A stretch of DNA of 64,000 nucleotides from Actinomycetota bacterium (GTDB lineage Bacteria; Actinomycetota; Actinomycetes; Nanopelagicales; Nanopelagicaceae): NCBI GenBank assembly GCA_002737595.1, contig NSHZ01000002.1, positions 6,052 to 70,051 on the forward strand, given 5' to 3'. The notes under the pieces were generated by a model, which made no database searches, was not told the DNA's origin, and was given only the letters and a program-made list of their open reading frames with translations. A program made the position numbers and the translations under genes. This document shows positions 17,311 through 26,309 of the stretch, piece after piece. Numbering within the stretch: position 1 is the first letter of the stretch; every line of letters starts with the position of its first letter.

Positions 17311-17760
17311 TTAGGCCCCAGTGTGTACATCGAGAGCAATATTGGCGATCACTTGTGGGTGAAGAGTGACCTTCACTTTGTGGGCGCCAATAGTTTTGAT
17401 GTGGCCAGCAATTGCAATACGACGACGATCAAGATCCGGTCCGCCAGCTGCCTTCACAGCAAGTGCGACATCCTTCTCAGTCACTGAACCGAAGAGGCGA
17501 CCACCCTCGCCCGCCTTTACAGCAAGACGAATGGCGTTCTCTTCGAGCGTCTTCTTGATCTGTTGCGCGTGATCGAGATCGTGAACTTCGCGTGACTTGC
17601 GTGCACGACGAATTCCTTCGATCTGCTTCTCTCCGCCTGCGCTCCAAGAAATTGCATCGCCACGTGGGAGGAGGAAGTTACGTGCGTAACCACTCTTCAC
17701 TTCGACGATATCTCCTGGATGGCCAAGGCCCTTTACTTCGTGCGTCAGGATGATTTTCAT
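17311..17760 (-). CDS. rplI: 50S ribosomal protein L9
   Basis: 149 residues with the complete L9 layout. The N-terminal RNA-binding domain begins MKIILTHEVKGLGHPGDIVEVKSG..ARNFLLPRG. A long central helix follows, then a C-terminal domain with GRLFGSVTEKDVA and a HPQVIANI-type end. It binds 23S rRNA at the base of the L1 stalk. It is the last gene of the S6-SSB-S18-L9 operon, nine bases after rpsR, with a terminator hairpin after it. Confidence 0.98.
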   Translation of the reverse strand: MKIILTHEVKGLGHPGDIVEVKSGYARNFLLPRGDAISWSAGGEKQIEGIRRARKSREVHDLDHAQQIKKTLEENAIRLAVKAGEGGRLFGSVTEKDVALAVKAAGGPDLDRRRIAIAGHIKTIGAHKVKVTLHPQVIANIALDVHTGA

Positions 17761-17769
17761 TTCAATCCC

Positions 17770-18051
17770 CTATCGCGCTGTTGAAGTGTAAGGAAGAAGT
17801 GCAACCTCGCGGCTGTTCTTCACGGCTTGTGCAATATCGCGTTGGTGTTGCGTGCATGCGCCTGTAACGCGACGTGCACGGATCTTGCCGCGATCGGAAA
17901 TGTACTTACGAAGAAGGCCCGTGTCCTTGTAATCAATGTACGCAACTTTGTCGCGACAGAAAGAACATGGCTTCTTCTTAAAGTTCTTCTTAAGAGCTGC
18001 GGCTTTATCGCCACCGCGGCCCTTACTATCTCTATCTCGTTCTCTTGCCAT
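17770..18051 (-). CDS. rpsR: 30S ribosomal protein S18
   Basis: 93 residues. The basic N-terminal extension (Arg/Asp/Lys-rich, about 25 residues) is longer than in E. coli S18. The core holds [18 protein letters not shown] ... [24 protein letters not shown]. The cysteines in CSFC and GAC suggest a zinc-binding (C+) paralogue form. Actinobacteria often also have a C- copy used in zinc starvation, which is not in this window. It pairs with S6 on the 30S platform. Confidence 0.97.
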   Translation of the reverse strand: MARERDRDSKGRGGDKAAALKKNFKKKPCSFCRDKVAYIDYKDTGLLRKYISDRGKIRARRVTGACTQHQRDIAQAVKNSREVALLPYTSTAR

Positions 18052-18127
18052 CGTGGTGCTCCATTTCTGGGTGCCCTGCCTTCGCAGGAATGGTCTGCTC
18101 TCTTTCGAGAGCGTGGATTAGGTTGAT

Positions 18128-18625
18128 TTAAAAGGGTGGTTCTTCCATCGAACCGACTGAAGCGCCCCAGCCTGCAGGCGCTGATGAAGCCCATGGATCG
18201 TCGTTTCCGCCGCCATCGCCCCCACTGTTGCCGCCACCAGCAGGCGCTCCACCAGCACGCGAAGTCTTAGAGATCTTCGCAGTGGCGTTACGTAGTGATG
18301 GACCTACTTCATCTACTTCAATTTCATACACGGTGCGCTTTTCGCCCTCTTTAGTTTCGTAAGAGCGTTGCTTCAATCGTCCTTGAATGATTACTCGCAT
18401 GCCACGTTGAAGAGATTCGGCGACATTCTCTGCTGCTTGGCGCCATACGTTGCACGACAAGAAGAGTGAGTCACCGTCTTTCCACTCATTCGTAGCTTTA
18501 TCGAGGTAGCGCGGGGTCGACGCAACACGGAACTTTGCGACGGCCGCTCCCGAAGGAGTGAATCGCAATTCCGGATCGTCGACAAGATTGCCAACGATGG
18601 TGATGATGGTGTCTCCAGCAGCCAT
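18128..18625 (-). CDS. ssb: Single-stranded DNA-binding protein
   Basis: 165 residues. The OB fold (about 1-112) starts [25 protein letters not shown] and includes [23 protein letters not shown] segments. A Gly-rich flexible tail follows, then the partner-binding tip EEPPF. It coats single-stranded DNA and recruits repair and replication proteins. It lies between rpsF and rpsR, the standard bacterial order, and near dnaB in this genome. Confidence 0.97.
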   Translation of the reverse strand: MAAGDTIITIVGNLVDDPELRFTPSGAAVAKFRVASTPRYLDKATNEWKDGDSLFLSCNVWRQAAENVAESLQRGMRVIIQGRLKQRSYETKEGEKRTVYEIEVDEVGPSLRNATAKISKTSRAGGAPAGGGNSGGDGGGNDDPWASSAPAGWGASVGSMEEPPF

Positions 18626-18653
18626 GGCTATTGACTCCCTTCACTAAAGCGCG

Positions 18654-18944
18654 TCAGCGCATATCTGGACGGATGACTTTGGTGCGAAGTACGGCTTCAT
18701 TGAGATTAAGTTGACGATCCAACTCAATAATGGCGGCCGGTTCACAGTGCATTTCGATAACTGCGTAGATGCCATCTGGCTTCTTCGCGATTTCGAATGC
18801 CATACGGCGACGTCCCCAGATGTCTAACTTATCTACGGCGCCACCGGCGTCTTTCACAATCTTGAGGTATGTCTCAAGGCTTGGTGCCACGGTCTTCTCT
18901 TCCAACTCTGGATCGAGAATGACCATCATTTCGTAATGACGCAT
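18654..18944 (-). CDS. rpsF: 30S ribosomal protein S6
   Basis: 96 residues from ATG 18944, with GGAGG seven bases upstream. The open frame extends to 19043 but the extra residues are not part of S6. Core segments are [51 protein letters not shown] and [16 protein letters not shown]. It is the first gene of the operon and binds the central domain of 16S rRNA together with S18. Confidence 0.97.
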   Translation of the reverse strand: MRHYEMMVILDPELEEKTVAPSLETYLKIVKDAGGAVDKLDIWGRRRMAFEIAKKPDGIYAVIEMHCEPAAIIELDRQLNLNEAVLRTKVIRPDMR

Positions 18945-19076
18945 ACCCACCTCCTTCGGACTAAGCGGCCACGGTCTCTCCGTGGCAGGAGGGTGCATCG
19001 GCCATAGGGTACCCCGCACCCCGGGAGCGTCGGAAATCGGCATCCACAGGCTGGAATCCTGCAGACGCTAGGCCTT

Positions 19077-19139
19077 GGCCCAGAGGTGGCCCAGAGGTGG
19101 CCCAGAGGTGGCCCAGAGGTGGCCCAGAGGTGGCTCAGA
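19077..19139 (+). repeat. 11-bp tandem repeat between rpsF and nfo
   Basis: The unit GGCCCAGAGGT is repeated five times without error (19077-19131) and then fades into GGCTCAGA. It ends one base before the TACCCT hexamer that I take as the nfo -10 element. Such short perfect arrays can change copy number by slippage. Read through, the repeat would be in frame with nfo, but the family N-terminus begins after it. Confidence 0.9.
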
Positions 19140-19151
19140 TACCCTCAACCT

Positions 19152-19964
19152 ATGGAGCGACCAACGGCGATCATTGGGGCAGCCCTTGGGGGAGACTCCT
19201 TTGATGACCTCATCGCCCAGGCAGAGGCCACTGGTGCCCAGGCCATCCAAATCTTTCTCGGTGATCCCCAATCGTGGAGCGCGCCGGCGGGTTATCCCGC
19301 GCAGGAGCTACGAACGGCCATGGAGCGGGCGGAGTTAACGCTCTATATCCACGCCCCCTACGTGATCAATGTGGCCACCAGCAATAACAAGGTGCGCATC
19401 CCCAGCCGAAAACTTCTTGGCTACACGATGAAGGTGGCCGCTGCTGCCGGAGCTGCCGGCGTGGTGGTGCACGGTGGACATGTGGTGGAAGGTGACGAGC
19501 CAGCACTCGGATACGCGAATTGGGCGAAGGCGCTCACTGAAGTGAGTGCCCTCAATCTTTCAACTCCGCTGCTTATTGAAAACACTGCGGGCGGTGAGCG
19601 CGCCATGGCCCGACACCTCAACTCAATTGCAGAGTTATGGAAAGTAATAGCTGAATTCGATACTGGATTTTGTCTTGATACCTGTCACGCCCATGCTGGT
19701 GGATTAAATATGGAGACGCTCGTCGCTGACATTATGTCGATCACTGGTCGCATAGATCTTGTGCACGCGAACGGAAGTCGAGACGAGGCCGGCTCTGGCA
19801 GAGATCGTCACGCTAACTTTGGTCAGGGTTTACTACCCGGAGAAGTGGTAGCGCGCATTCTTCATGAGAGTGGCGCACCTGCGATTATTGAAACTCCTGG
19901 AAGTAATGAAGACCAAGCTAAAGACATTTCTTTCTTGAAAAACGTATTAGCGGGTATGGTGTGA
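19152..19964 (+). CDS. nfo: Endonuclease IV (deoxyribonuclease IV)
   Basis: A 270-residue AP endonuclease of the TIM-barrel type. The metal ligands appear in order: His in YIHAPY, His in VVHGGH, Glu in LLIENTAGG, Asp/His in CLDTCHAHAGG, His in VHANGSRDEAGSGRDRHANFGQG, and Glu in IIETPG. It cleaves DNA at abasic sites in base-excision repair. I start it at ATG 19152 (MERPTAIIGA) and not at in-frame starts inside the tandem repeat. TACCCT at 19140-19145 ends six bases before ATG, implying a leaderless mRNA. The FemX-like gene overlaps its stop (GTGA). Confidence 0.95.
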   Translation: MERPTAIIGAALGGDSFDDLIAQAEATGAQAIQIFLGDPQSWSAPAGYPAQELRTAMERAELTLYIHAPYVINVATSNNKVRIPSRKLLGYTMKVAAAAGAAGVVVHGGHVVEGDEPALGYANWAKALTEVSALNLSTPLLIENTAGGERAMARHLNSIAELWKVIAEFDTGFCLDTCHAHAGGLNMETLVADIMSITGRIDLVHANGSRDEAGSGRDRHANFGQGLLPGEVVARILHESGAPAIIETPGSNEDQAKDISFLKNVLAGMV

Positions 19965-21067
19965 GAGTCCAACGCATCACTCGTGAAGAGCACACTCGGT
20001 TTATTAACCATCAATCAAGTGCTTCTTTCTTGCAACTCCCAGAGTGGGGGGATGTAAAGAAAGAGTGGCGCGCGGAAAGCATTGGTATCTATAAGGAAAA
20101 TGAGTTGGTAGGTGCTGCACTTATTCTGTATAGATCGCTTCCAAAGATCGGTCGTTCCTTTGCTTACATTCCTGAAGGACCAACACTTTCATCTGCTACA
20201 CACTTGGATTCCAAATTACTCAACGCATTGAAAAGTTATGTGAAGAGTGCCGGAGCCTTCCTACTCCGCATTGGTACCCCACTTCCACTGAGAGATTGGT
20301 CGACAGAAAAGATCAAAGATGCACTCGCGTCTACTGAAGCTACTTCTCTGATCAACATCCCATCTGACCATGAATACTCTTCAGGGATTGCTGCAGTACG
20401 CGCTCTCGAAAGTGCAGGCTGGAAAAACATTAATACCAGTGACGGATTTGGTGAGGGGCAACCGAATTTTCTCTTTCAGTTAGATCTTCTGGGTAAGGAT
20501 CGCGAATCATTACTCGCTGGTTTCAATCAACTGTGGCGGCGCAACATCAAACGAGCGGAGAAAGAAGGTGTGGTTGTCCGACGAGGCACCCGCAGCGATC
20601 TCACCCTCTTTCATGTGGCGTATTTAGAGACCGCGGTGCGCGATGGTTTTATTCCTCGCCCACTCCATTACTTCGAGCGCATGTGGGATGCCCTCAATGG
20701 CACCAATGAGTATCTCTATCTCTTTCTTGCCGAGTGGCAATCAAGTGTGATCGCAAGTTCTATTGCTATCCGAGTAGGCGATCATTACTGGTATTCGTAT
20801 GGGGCCTCCACAGCTTTTGGTCGAGATGCTCGTGGGAGTAATGCCGTTCAATGGGCGATGATGGAGGATGCACTCGATCGCTCGTGTGCTATTTATGACC
20901 TGCGTGGCATCACCCAGACATTGGATCCTCACGATTCCCACGTGGGGCTCATTCAATTCAAGGTGGGTACCGGGGGATATGCCCGTGAGATGATCGGTGA
21001 GTGGGAAGTGGTCATCTCGCCGGTGTTAGCAAAGGCCTTCCATCTCTACCTCCGTCTGCGTAAGTAG
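19961..21067 (+). CDS. FemAB/FemX-family peptidyltransferase
   Basis: A 368-residue cytosolic-face enzyme with two GNAT-like halves. Landmarks are SFLQLPEWGDVKKEW near 28-42, the GRSFAYIPEGP strand, a central RRNIKRAEKEGV helix, FHVAYLETAVRDGFIPRP, YWYSYGAST and IQFKVGTGG-YAREMIGEWE at the end. FemX-type proteins add amino acids from aminoacyl-tRNA to the stem peptide of lipid II. Here the acceptor and amino acid are unknown. The GTG start at 19961 overlaps the nfo stop, and the alanine-racemase-like gene follows 15 bases on. As I recall, femX-type genes sit near rpsF in streptomycetes too, so the location may be old. Confidence 0.85.
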   Translation: MRVQRITREEHTRFINHQSSASFLQLPEWGDVKKEWRAESIGIYKENELVGAALILYRSLPKIGRSFAYIPEGPTLSSATHLDSKLLNALKSYVKSAGAFLLRIGTPLPLRDWSTEKIKDALASTEATSLINIPSDHEYSSGIAAVRALESAGWKNINTSDGFGEGQPNFLFQLDLLGKDRESLLAGFNQLWRRNIKRAEKEGVVVRRGTRSDLTLFHVAYLETAVRDGFIPRPLHYFERMWDALNGTNEYLYLFLAEWQSSVIASSIAIRVGDHYWYSYGASTAFGRDARGSNAVQWAMMEDALDRSCAIYDLRGITQTLDPHDSHVGLIQFKVGTGGYAREMIGEWEVVISPVLAKAFHLYLRLRK

Positions 21068-21082
21068 TGGGATGATCCAACT

Positions 21083-22066
21083 ATGACTCTTGATCTTCAC
21101 GTAGATGGTGCGCAGTGGCGTGCGCATTTGGCGAAGGTCGGCCAAGAACGAAGCAATCTTGTTCCCGTAATTAAAGGCAACGGATACGGGTTCACTAACA
21201 CGTTGCTTGCCAGAGAAGCCGAACGGATGAAGGTAGCGGCCGTCGCGGTAGGAGCGATTGCCGAAATTACTATGGTCGCCGAACACTTCTCAGGCAAAAT
21301 CATTCTGCTCACTCCGACGCAAGGCGCTACCGTGCCTCGAGGCACTGTACTTACCATCTCTTCACTCTCGACCCTCAAGGACTTATCTTCTGATCAGGAA
21401 TTTGTTTTAGAAATTGAAACTCCCCTGCATCGCCATGGCATCGCACTCAATGAATTCGCGAGCGCGACTCCATTTATCAACGGTGCGAACTTTCTAGGTT
21501 TCTCGCTGCATTTACCGATCGCACCCATGGAGAAAATGTGGCTACACACGGTGCTTTCGATGTTGCCAAGCGATGCACATATTTGGATCTCGCATGCACA
21601 TAACATCACGCGTACAGCTAAGAATTTCCCTAAAATGACATTTCATGAACGAGTAGGAACCGATTTGTGGTTGGGCCACGCAAAATCACTTCGCATGAGT
21701 GCAACAGTGATCGACAAGCATGAAGTGAGTGGTACCGCTGGTTATCGCCTTCGTAAAGTCAGCGGAACTCTGTTGGTGGCCAGTGGCGGAAGTGCACACG
21801 GTGTGGGACTCTCCGCCCCATCAAGTGACTTCTCTTTACCCGGCCGCATCAAGATAGTAGCGAAGGCTTATTTTGAATTCTTTGGAATTCTGCGCAGCCC
21901 ATACTCCTGGCAGGGGAAGAGTTTGCGATTTCTGGAACCACCACACATGCAATGTTCACTTCTCTTATTTAGTGGAAAGAATGCGCCGCAGATCGGTGAT
22001 CAACTCTCACTCACTTTGCGGAATACCACGACCCACTTTGATTGCATCTTGGGTCTAGATAGTTAA
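21083..22066 (+). CDS. Alanine-racemase-like PLP-fold protein with altered active site
   Basis: 327 residues resembling alanine racemase in both domains. The barrel has the PLP lysine at Lys31 in VIKGNGYGFTN, a pyridine-contacting Arg190 in ERVGTDLW and a C-terminal beta domain with IGDQLSL. The motif that normally reads GYADG, carrying the second catalytic base Tyr, here reads GSAHG (236-240), so Tyr is replaced by Ser237. Loss of that residue argues against ordinary two-base racemisation. The protein may bind PLP for another reaction or act as a partner of the adjacent FemX-like protein. It is slightly shorter than true Alr. Its 3' end overlaps the PBP gene by four bases. Confidence 0.75.
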   Translation: MTLDLHVDGAQWRAHLAKVGQERSNLVPVIKGNGYGFTNTLLAREAERMKVAAVAVGAIAEITMVAEHFSGKIILLTPTQGATVPRGTVLTISSLSTLKDLSSDQEFVLEIETPLHRHGIALNEFASATPFINGANFLGFSLHLPIAPMEKMWLHTVLSMLPSDAHIWISHAHNITRTAKNFPKMTFHERVGTDLWLGHAKSLRMSATVIDKHEVSGTAGYRLRKVSGTLLVASGGSAHGVGLSAPSSDFSLPGRIKIVAKAYFEFFGILRSPYSWQGKSLRFLEPPHMQCSLLLFSGKNAPQIGDQLSLTLRNTTTHFDCILGLDS

Positions 22067-23997
22067 AGACCGGCTTCGCCCGATCCCACTGTGGCGGTTT
22101 CGCTCACATAGAACATTTTGGGAAGGACTGGTTCGGTACCAGTGATGTTTGATGGTTCAGGGAATTTTAATACTGGTTGGCCTTTCAATGCACCAATCAT
22201 GTAGCGCGTCCAAATGCGCGCTGGAAATGAACCACCGGTCACTGAATTGAGTCCGCCGATACCGCGAAGGGTTTGAGTAGCGTCATCGCGATAGAAGGAG
22301 ACTGCGGTGGCTAATTGTGGAGTGAAACCACTAAACCAGGCCGATGCATTCTCTTGACTAGTGCCTGTCTTGCCCGCCACTGGTCGCTTCAATTTCTTCG
22401 CTTCGAAACCTGAACCAACTTTCACTACGGCTTGTAATGCAGTGGTGAGGTCTGCCATGACATCTGCGCTAAAGACTTGTTCACCTTGGGGTTTAGCTTC
22501 AAAGAGAATTCCGCCATTGCGCCCAGAGACGGTCGAAATGAAATAAGGCTTTGCATACACACCTTGCGCGGCAAAGGTGGCGTATGCAACTGCCACATCA
22601 AGTACTCGTGGACTCGCTGATCCAAGGACGACAGAGGGTGTCGGCATCATCTGTACTGAGGTAGGTATGCCAGCTCGGCGCGCTACTTCAACAACTTTCT
22701 CCGCGCCGACTTGCAATCCAAGAGGTACGAAAACTGTGTTAACAGAACTTGCGGTTGCTTGAAGTAGCGTGATGTCTCCAAAAGATTTATCGCCGTAATT
22801 TCCTACTTCGTACGGCTTCCCATCTGCCTCATAAATTTGTGGCGAATCACCATTCCAGATGGTGTCCAAACCAATTCCAGCCTCAAGCCCAGCGATTAAT
22901 GCAAATGGTTTAAAAGTGGAACCCGCCATCGTAATTCCTTGGGTGGCGTCATTGAGTTGGCGTACTAAGTAATCCTTCCCACCGTACATGGCAACAACTT
23001 CACCGGTTCCTGGGCGTACTGAAGCGAGACCAATATGTAAATCTGCTGGAGCCTTCTTTGGTGCCTGGGTATCGACCGCATCTACCGCCGCTTGTTGGGC
23101 AGCGCGCTCAAATGTGGTCTTCACCCGAAGTCCACTTACTAATAGTTGGTCTTCAGTGAAGCCAAGTTTTGCAAGTTCACTCTTGACCGTCATTAAGAGA
23201 TATCCTGTAGGGCCGGCAAATTCTCCACCAGTGATGGGGTCTTTGATTGTGGGAAGCTTTACTTTGGCAGCCTTGTCTGGCGTAATCCATTTTGATTCCA
23301 CCATATTTTTAATGACATAGGAAAACCGTGCGTCAAGGCGTTCTTTATTACCTTCGCTGTACTGCGGATCGTAAAAACCTGGAGAGCGTAAAACGCTTGA
23401 TAACACTGCTGATTGAGCAAGTGTGAGTTGATTAACATCTCGACCAAAATATTGACGTGCTGCTGCTTCGACACCGTAGGCGCCACGGCCAAAGTAAATT
23501 GTATTGAGATAGTTTTCTAGAATCTCATCCTTAGAGAGCGTATTCTCTAATTTGATAGAGATCACCAATTCTTTAAGTTTTCTTTGTATGGTGCGCTCAG
23601 GTGTAAGAAATGCAGTCTTGGCGTACTGCTGTGTAATCGTAGAACCACCTTGCAGCGAACCCCCGCGCAAGTTGTAATACACGGCGCGTAGAATTCCAGT
23701 AGGGCTTACCGCATGATCGGTGTAAAAACTCTTATTCTCTGCGGCAAGAACTGCGCGACGTAATTCGATCGGCATTTTGGCAAGTGGAACGCTCACGCGG
23801 TTCTGCGCGCCAAGTCGGCCAATCTCGCTGCCATCGGCATATTGAATAATGGTGGCTTGCCCAGTAGTGAATTGATTGGGATCTGGAATTGACACTGTGA
23901 AATATGCGAAGGCCAACGTAGAAGCTCCCGCCAGCGCAAAGAATCCGAAGAGTAGAAGTCCCCATCGAATGATGAGTCGAAGAGGTGATGGTCTCAC
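22063..23997 (-). CDS. Class A penicillin-binding protein (transglycosylase/transpeptidase)
   Basis: A 644-residue bifunctional wall synthase. One N-terminal membrane anchor is at about 9-33. The glycosyltransferase domain has Glu87 in AAENKSFYTDHAVSPTG, GGSTITQQYAK and ENYLNTIYFGRGAYG. The transpeptidase domain has AGSTFKPF (SxxK), SSVNTVF (SxN) and VAGKTGTSQ (KTG). It polymerises lipid II and cross-links it outside the membrane. The start is GTG 23997 with AGGAG seven bases upstream. It sits next to DUF5318, PadR and ino1, as ponA1 does in mycobacteria (synteny from memory). It lacks the long Pro-rich tail of PonA1. Confidence 0.95.
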   Translation of the reverse strand: MRPSPLRLIIRWGLLLFGFFALAGASTLAFAYFTVSIPDPNQFTTGQATIIQYADGSEIGRLGAQNRVSVPLAKMPIELRRAVLAAENKSFYTDHAVSPTGILRAVYYNLRGGSLQGGSTITQQYAKTAFLTPERTIQRKLKELVISIKLENTLSKDEILENYLNTIYFGRGAYGVEAAARQYFGRDVNQLTLAQSAVLSSVLRSPGFYDPQYSEGNKERLDARFSYVIKNMVESKWITPDKAAKVKLPTIKDPITGGEFAGPTGYLLMTVKSELAKLGFTEDQLLVSGLRVKTTFERAAQQAAVDAVDTQAPKKAPADLHIGLASVRPGTGEVVAMYGGKDYLVRQLNDATQGITMAGSTFKPFALIAGLEAGIGLDTIWNGDSPQIYEADGKPYEVGNYGDKSFGDITLLQATASSVNTVFVPLGLQVGAEKVVEVARRAGIPTSVQMMPTPSVVLGSASPRVLDVAVAYATFAAQGVYAKPYFISTVSGRNGGILFEAKPQGEQVFSADVMADLTTALQAVVKVGSGFEAKKLKRPVAGKTGTSQENASAWFSGFTPQLATAVSFYRDDATQTLRGIGGLNSVTGGSFPARIWTRYMIGALKGQPVLKFPEPSNITGTEPVLPKMFYVSETATVGSGEAGL

Positions 23998-24020
23998 TTC
24001 ACTCTCCTACTCGTTCTTGG

Positions 24021-24461
24021 TTACTCATAAGTTGGCAATCGCCTCGGGATTGCTCTTGGGATGCCATCACCCATCACATAGGAAGCGATGAGGTGGTTCC
24101 AACTGCATTTGATGCAGACCTCCACAATGTAGACCTGAAACTCGCCGACCTGCTGGCTCATCTCCTCTATCTCATCGTGGCTTTTTATCCGGCCTGAATA
24201 CTGACCGAGTAAATCCCCAAAGGTGTAACGCAATTCAAAAAGGTGCTCTTTTCGACAGACTGGGCACTTCCGATCACTGACCCGACCGTGGTGTTTGGCG
24301 GCTCTGATCAAGTACGGGTCAGCATCGAGGAGTTCGCTAGAAAAGCCGCGAAAGAGTTCGCGGAGCTTGGCGCGCCGATCCAGTGCGTAATCGATGATCT
24401 CTCGGGCGCTCTCTGGGATCAGCAAGGGAGCAGGCGCGATCCGGGCAGGGGCACGAGACAT
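24021..24461 (-). CDS. DUF5318-family protein
   Basis: 146 residues. The core begins EIIDYALDRRAKLRELFRG and contains DADPYLIRAAKHHG, then a four-cysteine zinc-ribbon pattern: RKCPVCRKEHLFELRYTFGD followed by VEVCIKCSWNHL. The end, GIPRAIPRRLP, is also conserved in the family. No function is established. In mycobacteria the homologue sits beside ponA1 with the PadR and ino1 genes, as here. The ATG start at 24461 follows a minus-strand TACGCT hexamer (24468-24473) by six bases, predicting a leaderless mRNA. It precedes the PBP gene by 23 bases and probably forms an operon with it. Confidence 0.87.
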   Translation of the reverse strand: MSRAPARIAPAPLLIPESAREIIDYALDRRAKLRELFRGFSSELLDADPYLIRAAKHHGRVSDRKCPVCRKEHLFELRYTFGDLLGQYSGRIKSHDEIEEMSQQVGEFQVYIVEVCIKCSWNHLIASYVMGDGIPRAIPRRLPTYE

Positions 24462-24624
24462 GTACTAAGCGTAAGACCCAATCTGATGACTTTCCTGAGC
24501 GGGGAGGGTGAAAGGGGTGAGTTCGCCTCCATATTCGATCTTGGGGCGCTCGATCTCGAGGAGCGTAATCTTCTTCGGTTTGGCCATAATTTGCGCCCTA
24601 AAGCTCCCCGGAATAGAGTTTGGA

Positions 24625-24641
24625 TATATCGAACCGATATA
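24625..24641 (+). promoter_or_regulatory. Palindromic operator upstream of padR-ino1
   Basis: TATATCG and CGATATA form a perfect inverted repeat with a three-base AAC centre, 33 bases before the PadR start. A TATAAC hexamer (24638-24643) overlaps the right arm and could be a -10 element. PadR regulators bind AT-rich inverted repeats and commonly repress their own promoters, so this is the best candidate autoregulatory site. Confidence 0.6.
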
Positions 24642-24674
24642 ACAGATTTGACGAGATGTAGGCGGGGGACGTCA

Positions 24675-25220
24675 GTGGCCACGAAGAAGAAGCAAGTTCT
24701 TGAACTTGCCATCCTCGGTGCCCTCAGCAACGGCGAAGCCCACGGCTACGAACTCCGTCGCCGGGCAGTAGCTCTCCTCGGGGCGGTACGCACACTCTCC
24801 TTTGGTTCGCTCTATCCCGCACTTGTTGAGCTGACTTCTATTGGATTCTTGGAAAGCGATAGCGCGGGAGCCCTTCCTCGAGGCGCTAACCCACGTGCAC
24901 GTATCGTCTATCGATTAACTGCAGACGGCAAAGAACGTCTCAGTGATTTGCTTGGACAAGCCGGTCCAAATGCCTGGGAGGACGACGCCTTCCCCCTTCG
25001 TGTTGCACTCTTTGGAGATACCGAACAAAAGGTGCGCGTTCGTATTTTGGAAGGTCGTAAACACCGTTTAGAGGAACGTTTAGAGAACCTGCGCGAATCT
25101 ATGGTGCGTGGGCGTGAACGAGTAGATATATGGACGTTGGAGTTACAGAAACATAGTGAAGAGGCTGTCGAGCGCGAAGTTCGTTGGCTTTCCGAGTTAA
25201 TAGAAGAGGAGAAGCCATGA
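24675..25220 (+). CDS. PadR-family transcriptional regulator
   Basis: 181 residues. The winged helix (about 5-85) has the PadR pattern [22 protein letters not shown] ... [20 protein letters not shown] ... [19 protein letters not shown] charged dimerisation helix region then runs to the end. The start GTG 24675 has a GGGGGA stretch upstream; the frame is open much further left but the family starts here. The stop overlaps the ino1 start (ATGA), so regulator and enzyme are translated together. This suggests it controls inositol synthesis or its own operon in response to a small ligand. A palindrome lies in its promoter region. Confidence 0.9.
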   Translation: MATKKKQVLELAILGALSNGEAHGYELRRRAVALLGAVRTLSFGSLYPALVELTSIGFLESDSAGALPRGANPRARIVYRLTADGKERLSDLLGQAGPNAWEDDAFPLRVALFGDTEQKVRVRILEGRKHRLEERLENLRESMVRGRERVDIWTLELQKHSEEAVEREVRWLSELIEEEKP

Positions 25221-26296
25221 GCGAAATTCGTGTGGCAATCGTTGGTGTGGGTAATTGTGCTTCCTCACTTGTACAAGGTGTGGAGTACTACAAGGATGCG
25301 AGCCCAGATCATCGCGTTCCCGGTCTCATGCACGTGATGATTGGGAAGTACCACGTCCGCGACGTTAAGTTCGTGGCAGCTTTCGATGTTGATGCAAAGA
25401 AGGTCGGTTTCGATCTTGCTGATGCAATCAGCTCAAGCCAGAACAACACCATAAAGATTGCTGACGTGGCTCCCACAGGTATTTCGGTGCTACGTGGACA
25501 CACATTCGATGGTCTCGGTAAGTACTACCGTGAAATGATCGAGGAATCCGATGCGCAACCGGTCGATGTGGTAGCCACGCTCAAAGAGTCAAAAGCTGAT
25601 GTCTTGGTCTGCTACCTCCCTGTTGGCTCAGAAGATGCCGCTCGCTTCTATGCGCAATGCGCTATTGACGCTGGTGTGGCGTTTGTTAATGCTCTTCCGG
25701 TCTTCATCGCAGGAACTAAAGAGTGGGCAGATAAGTTCACTGCTGCAGGTGTGCCAATCATTGGTGATGACATTAAGAGCCAGGTAGGCGCCACTATTAC
25801 TCACCGTGTGCTCGCTAAACTCTTCGAAGATCGTGGAGTAATTCTTGATCGCACTCTCCAACTCAATGTTGGCGGCAATATGGACTTTATGAATATGTTG
25901 GAGCGCGATCGCTTGGAATCGAAGAAGATTTCCAAGACGCAATCCGTTACCTCACAACTCTCACATGACATAGGTAAGGGCAACGTACATATTGGACCCT
26001 CTGACTATGTCTCGTGGTTAGATGATCGCAAGTGGGCCTATGTACGCCTTGAAGGTCGTGCATTCGGAGATGTTCCACTTAACCTTGAATACAAGCTTGA
26101 AGTATGGGATTCACCCAACTCAGCAGGTGTCATCATCGACGCAATTCGTTGCGCCAAGATTGCACTTGATCGTGGGATCGGTGGACCAATCCTCTCCGCG
26201 GCTTCTTACTTTATGAAGTCTCCTCCGGTGCAGTACTCAGACAGCGAAGCTCATGATGCTGTGGAGAACTTCATCGCTGGCACGATAGAGCGCTAA
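25217..26296 (+). CDS. ino1: myo-Inositol-1-phosphate synthase
   Basis: 359 residues, the size of the actinobacterial enzyme. The NAD fold opens with [16 protein letters not shown]. Further family segments are [48 protein letters not shown] and [19 protein letters not shown]. It converts glucose-6-phosphate to inositol-1-phosphate, the entry to phosphatidylinositol and mycothiol. ATG 25217 overlaps the PadR stop. In many actinobacteria the same PadR-ino1 pair lies near ponA1, as seen here. Confidence 0.96.
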   Translation: MSEIRVAIVGVGNCASSLVQGVEYYKDASPDHRVPGLMHVMIGKYHVRDVKFVAAFDVDAKKVGFDLADAISSSQNNTIKIADVAPTGISVLRGHTFDGLGKYYREMIEESDAQPVDVVATLKESKADVLVCYLPVGSEDAARFYAQCAIDAGVAFVNALPVFIAGTKEWADKFTAAGVPIIGDDIKSQVGATITHRVLAKLFEDRGVILDRTLQLNVGGNMDFMNMLERDRLESKKISKTQSVTSQLSHDIGKGNVHIGPSDYVSWLDDRKWAYVRLEGRAFGDVPLNLEYKLEVWDSPNSAGVIIDAIRCAKIALDRGIGGPILSAASYFMKSPPVQYSDSEAHDAVENFIAGTIER

Positions 26297-26309
26297 TTTC
26301 ACACCTAAG

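Noticed and set aside
24243..24674. Long upstream extension of the PadR frame
   Set aside because: It overlaps the DUF5318 gene on the opposite strand and the operator palindrome; PadR starts at GTG 24675 by family.
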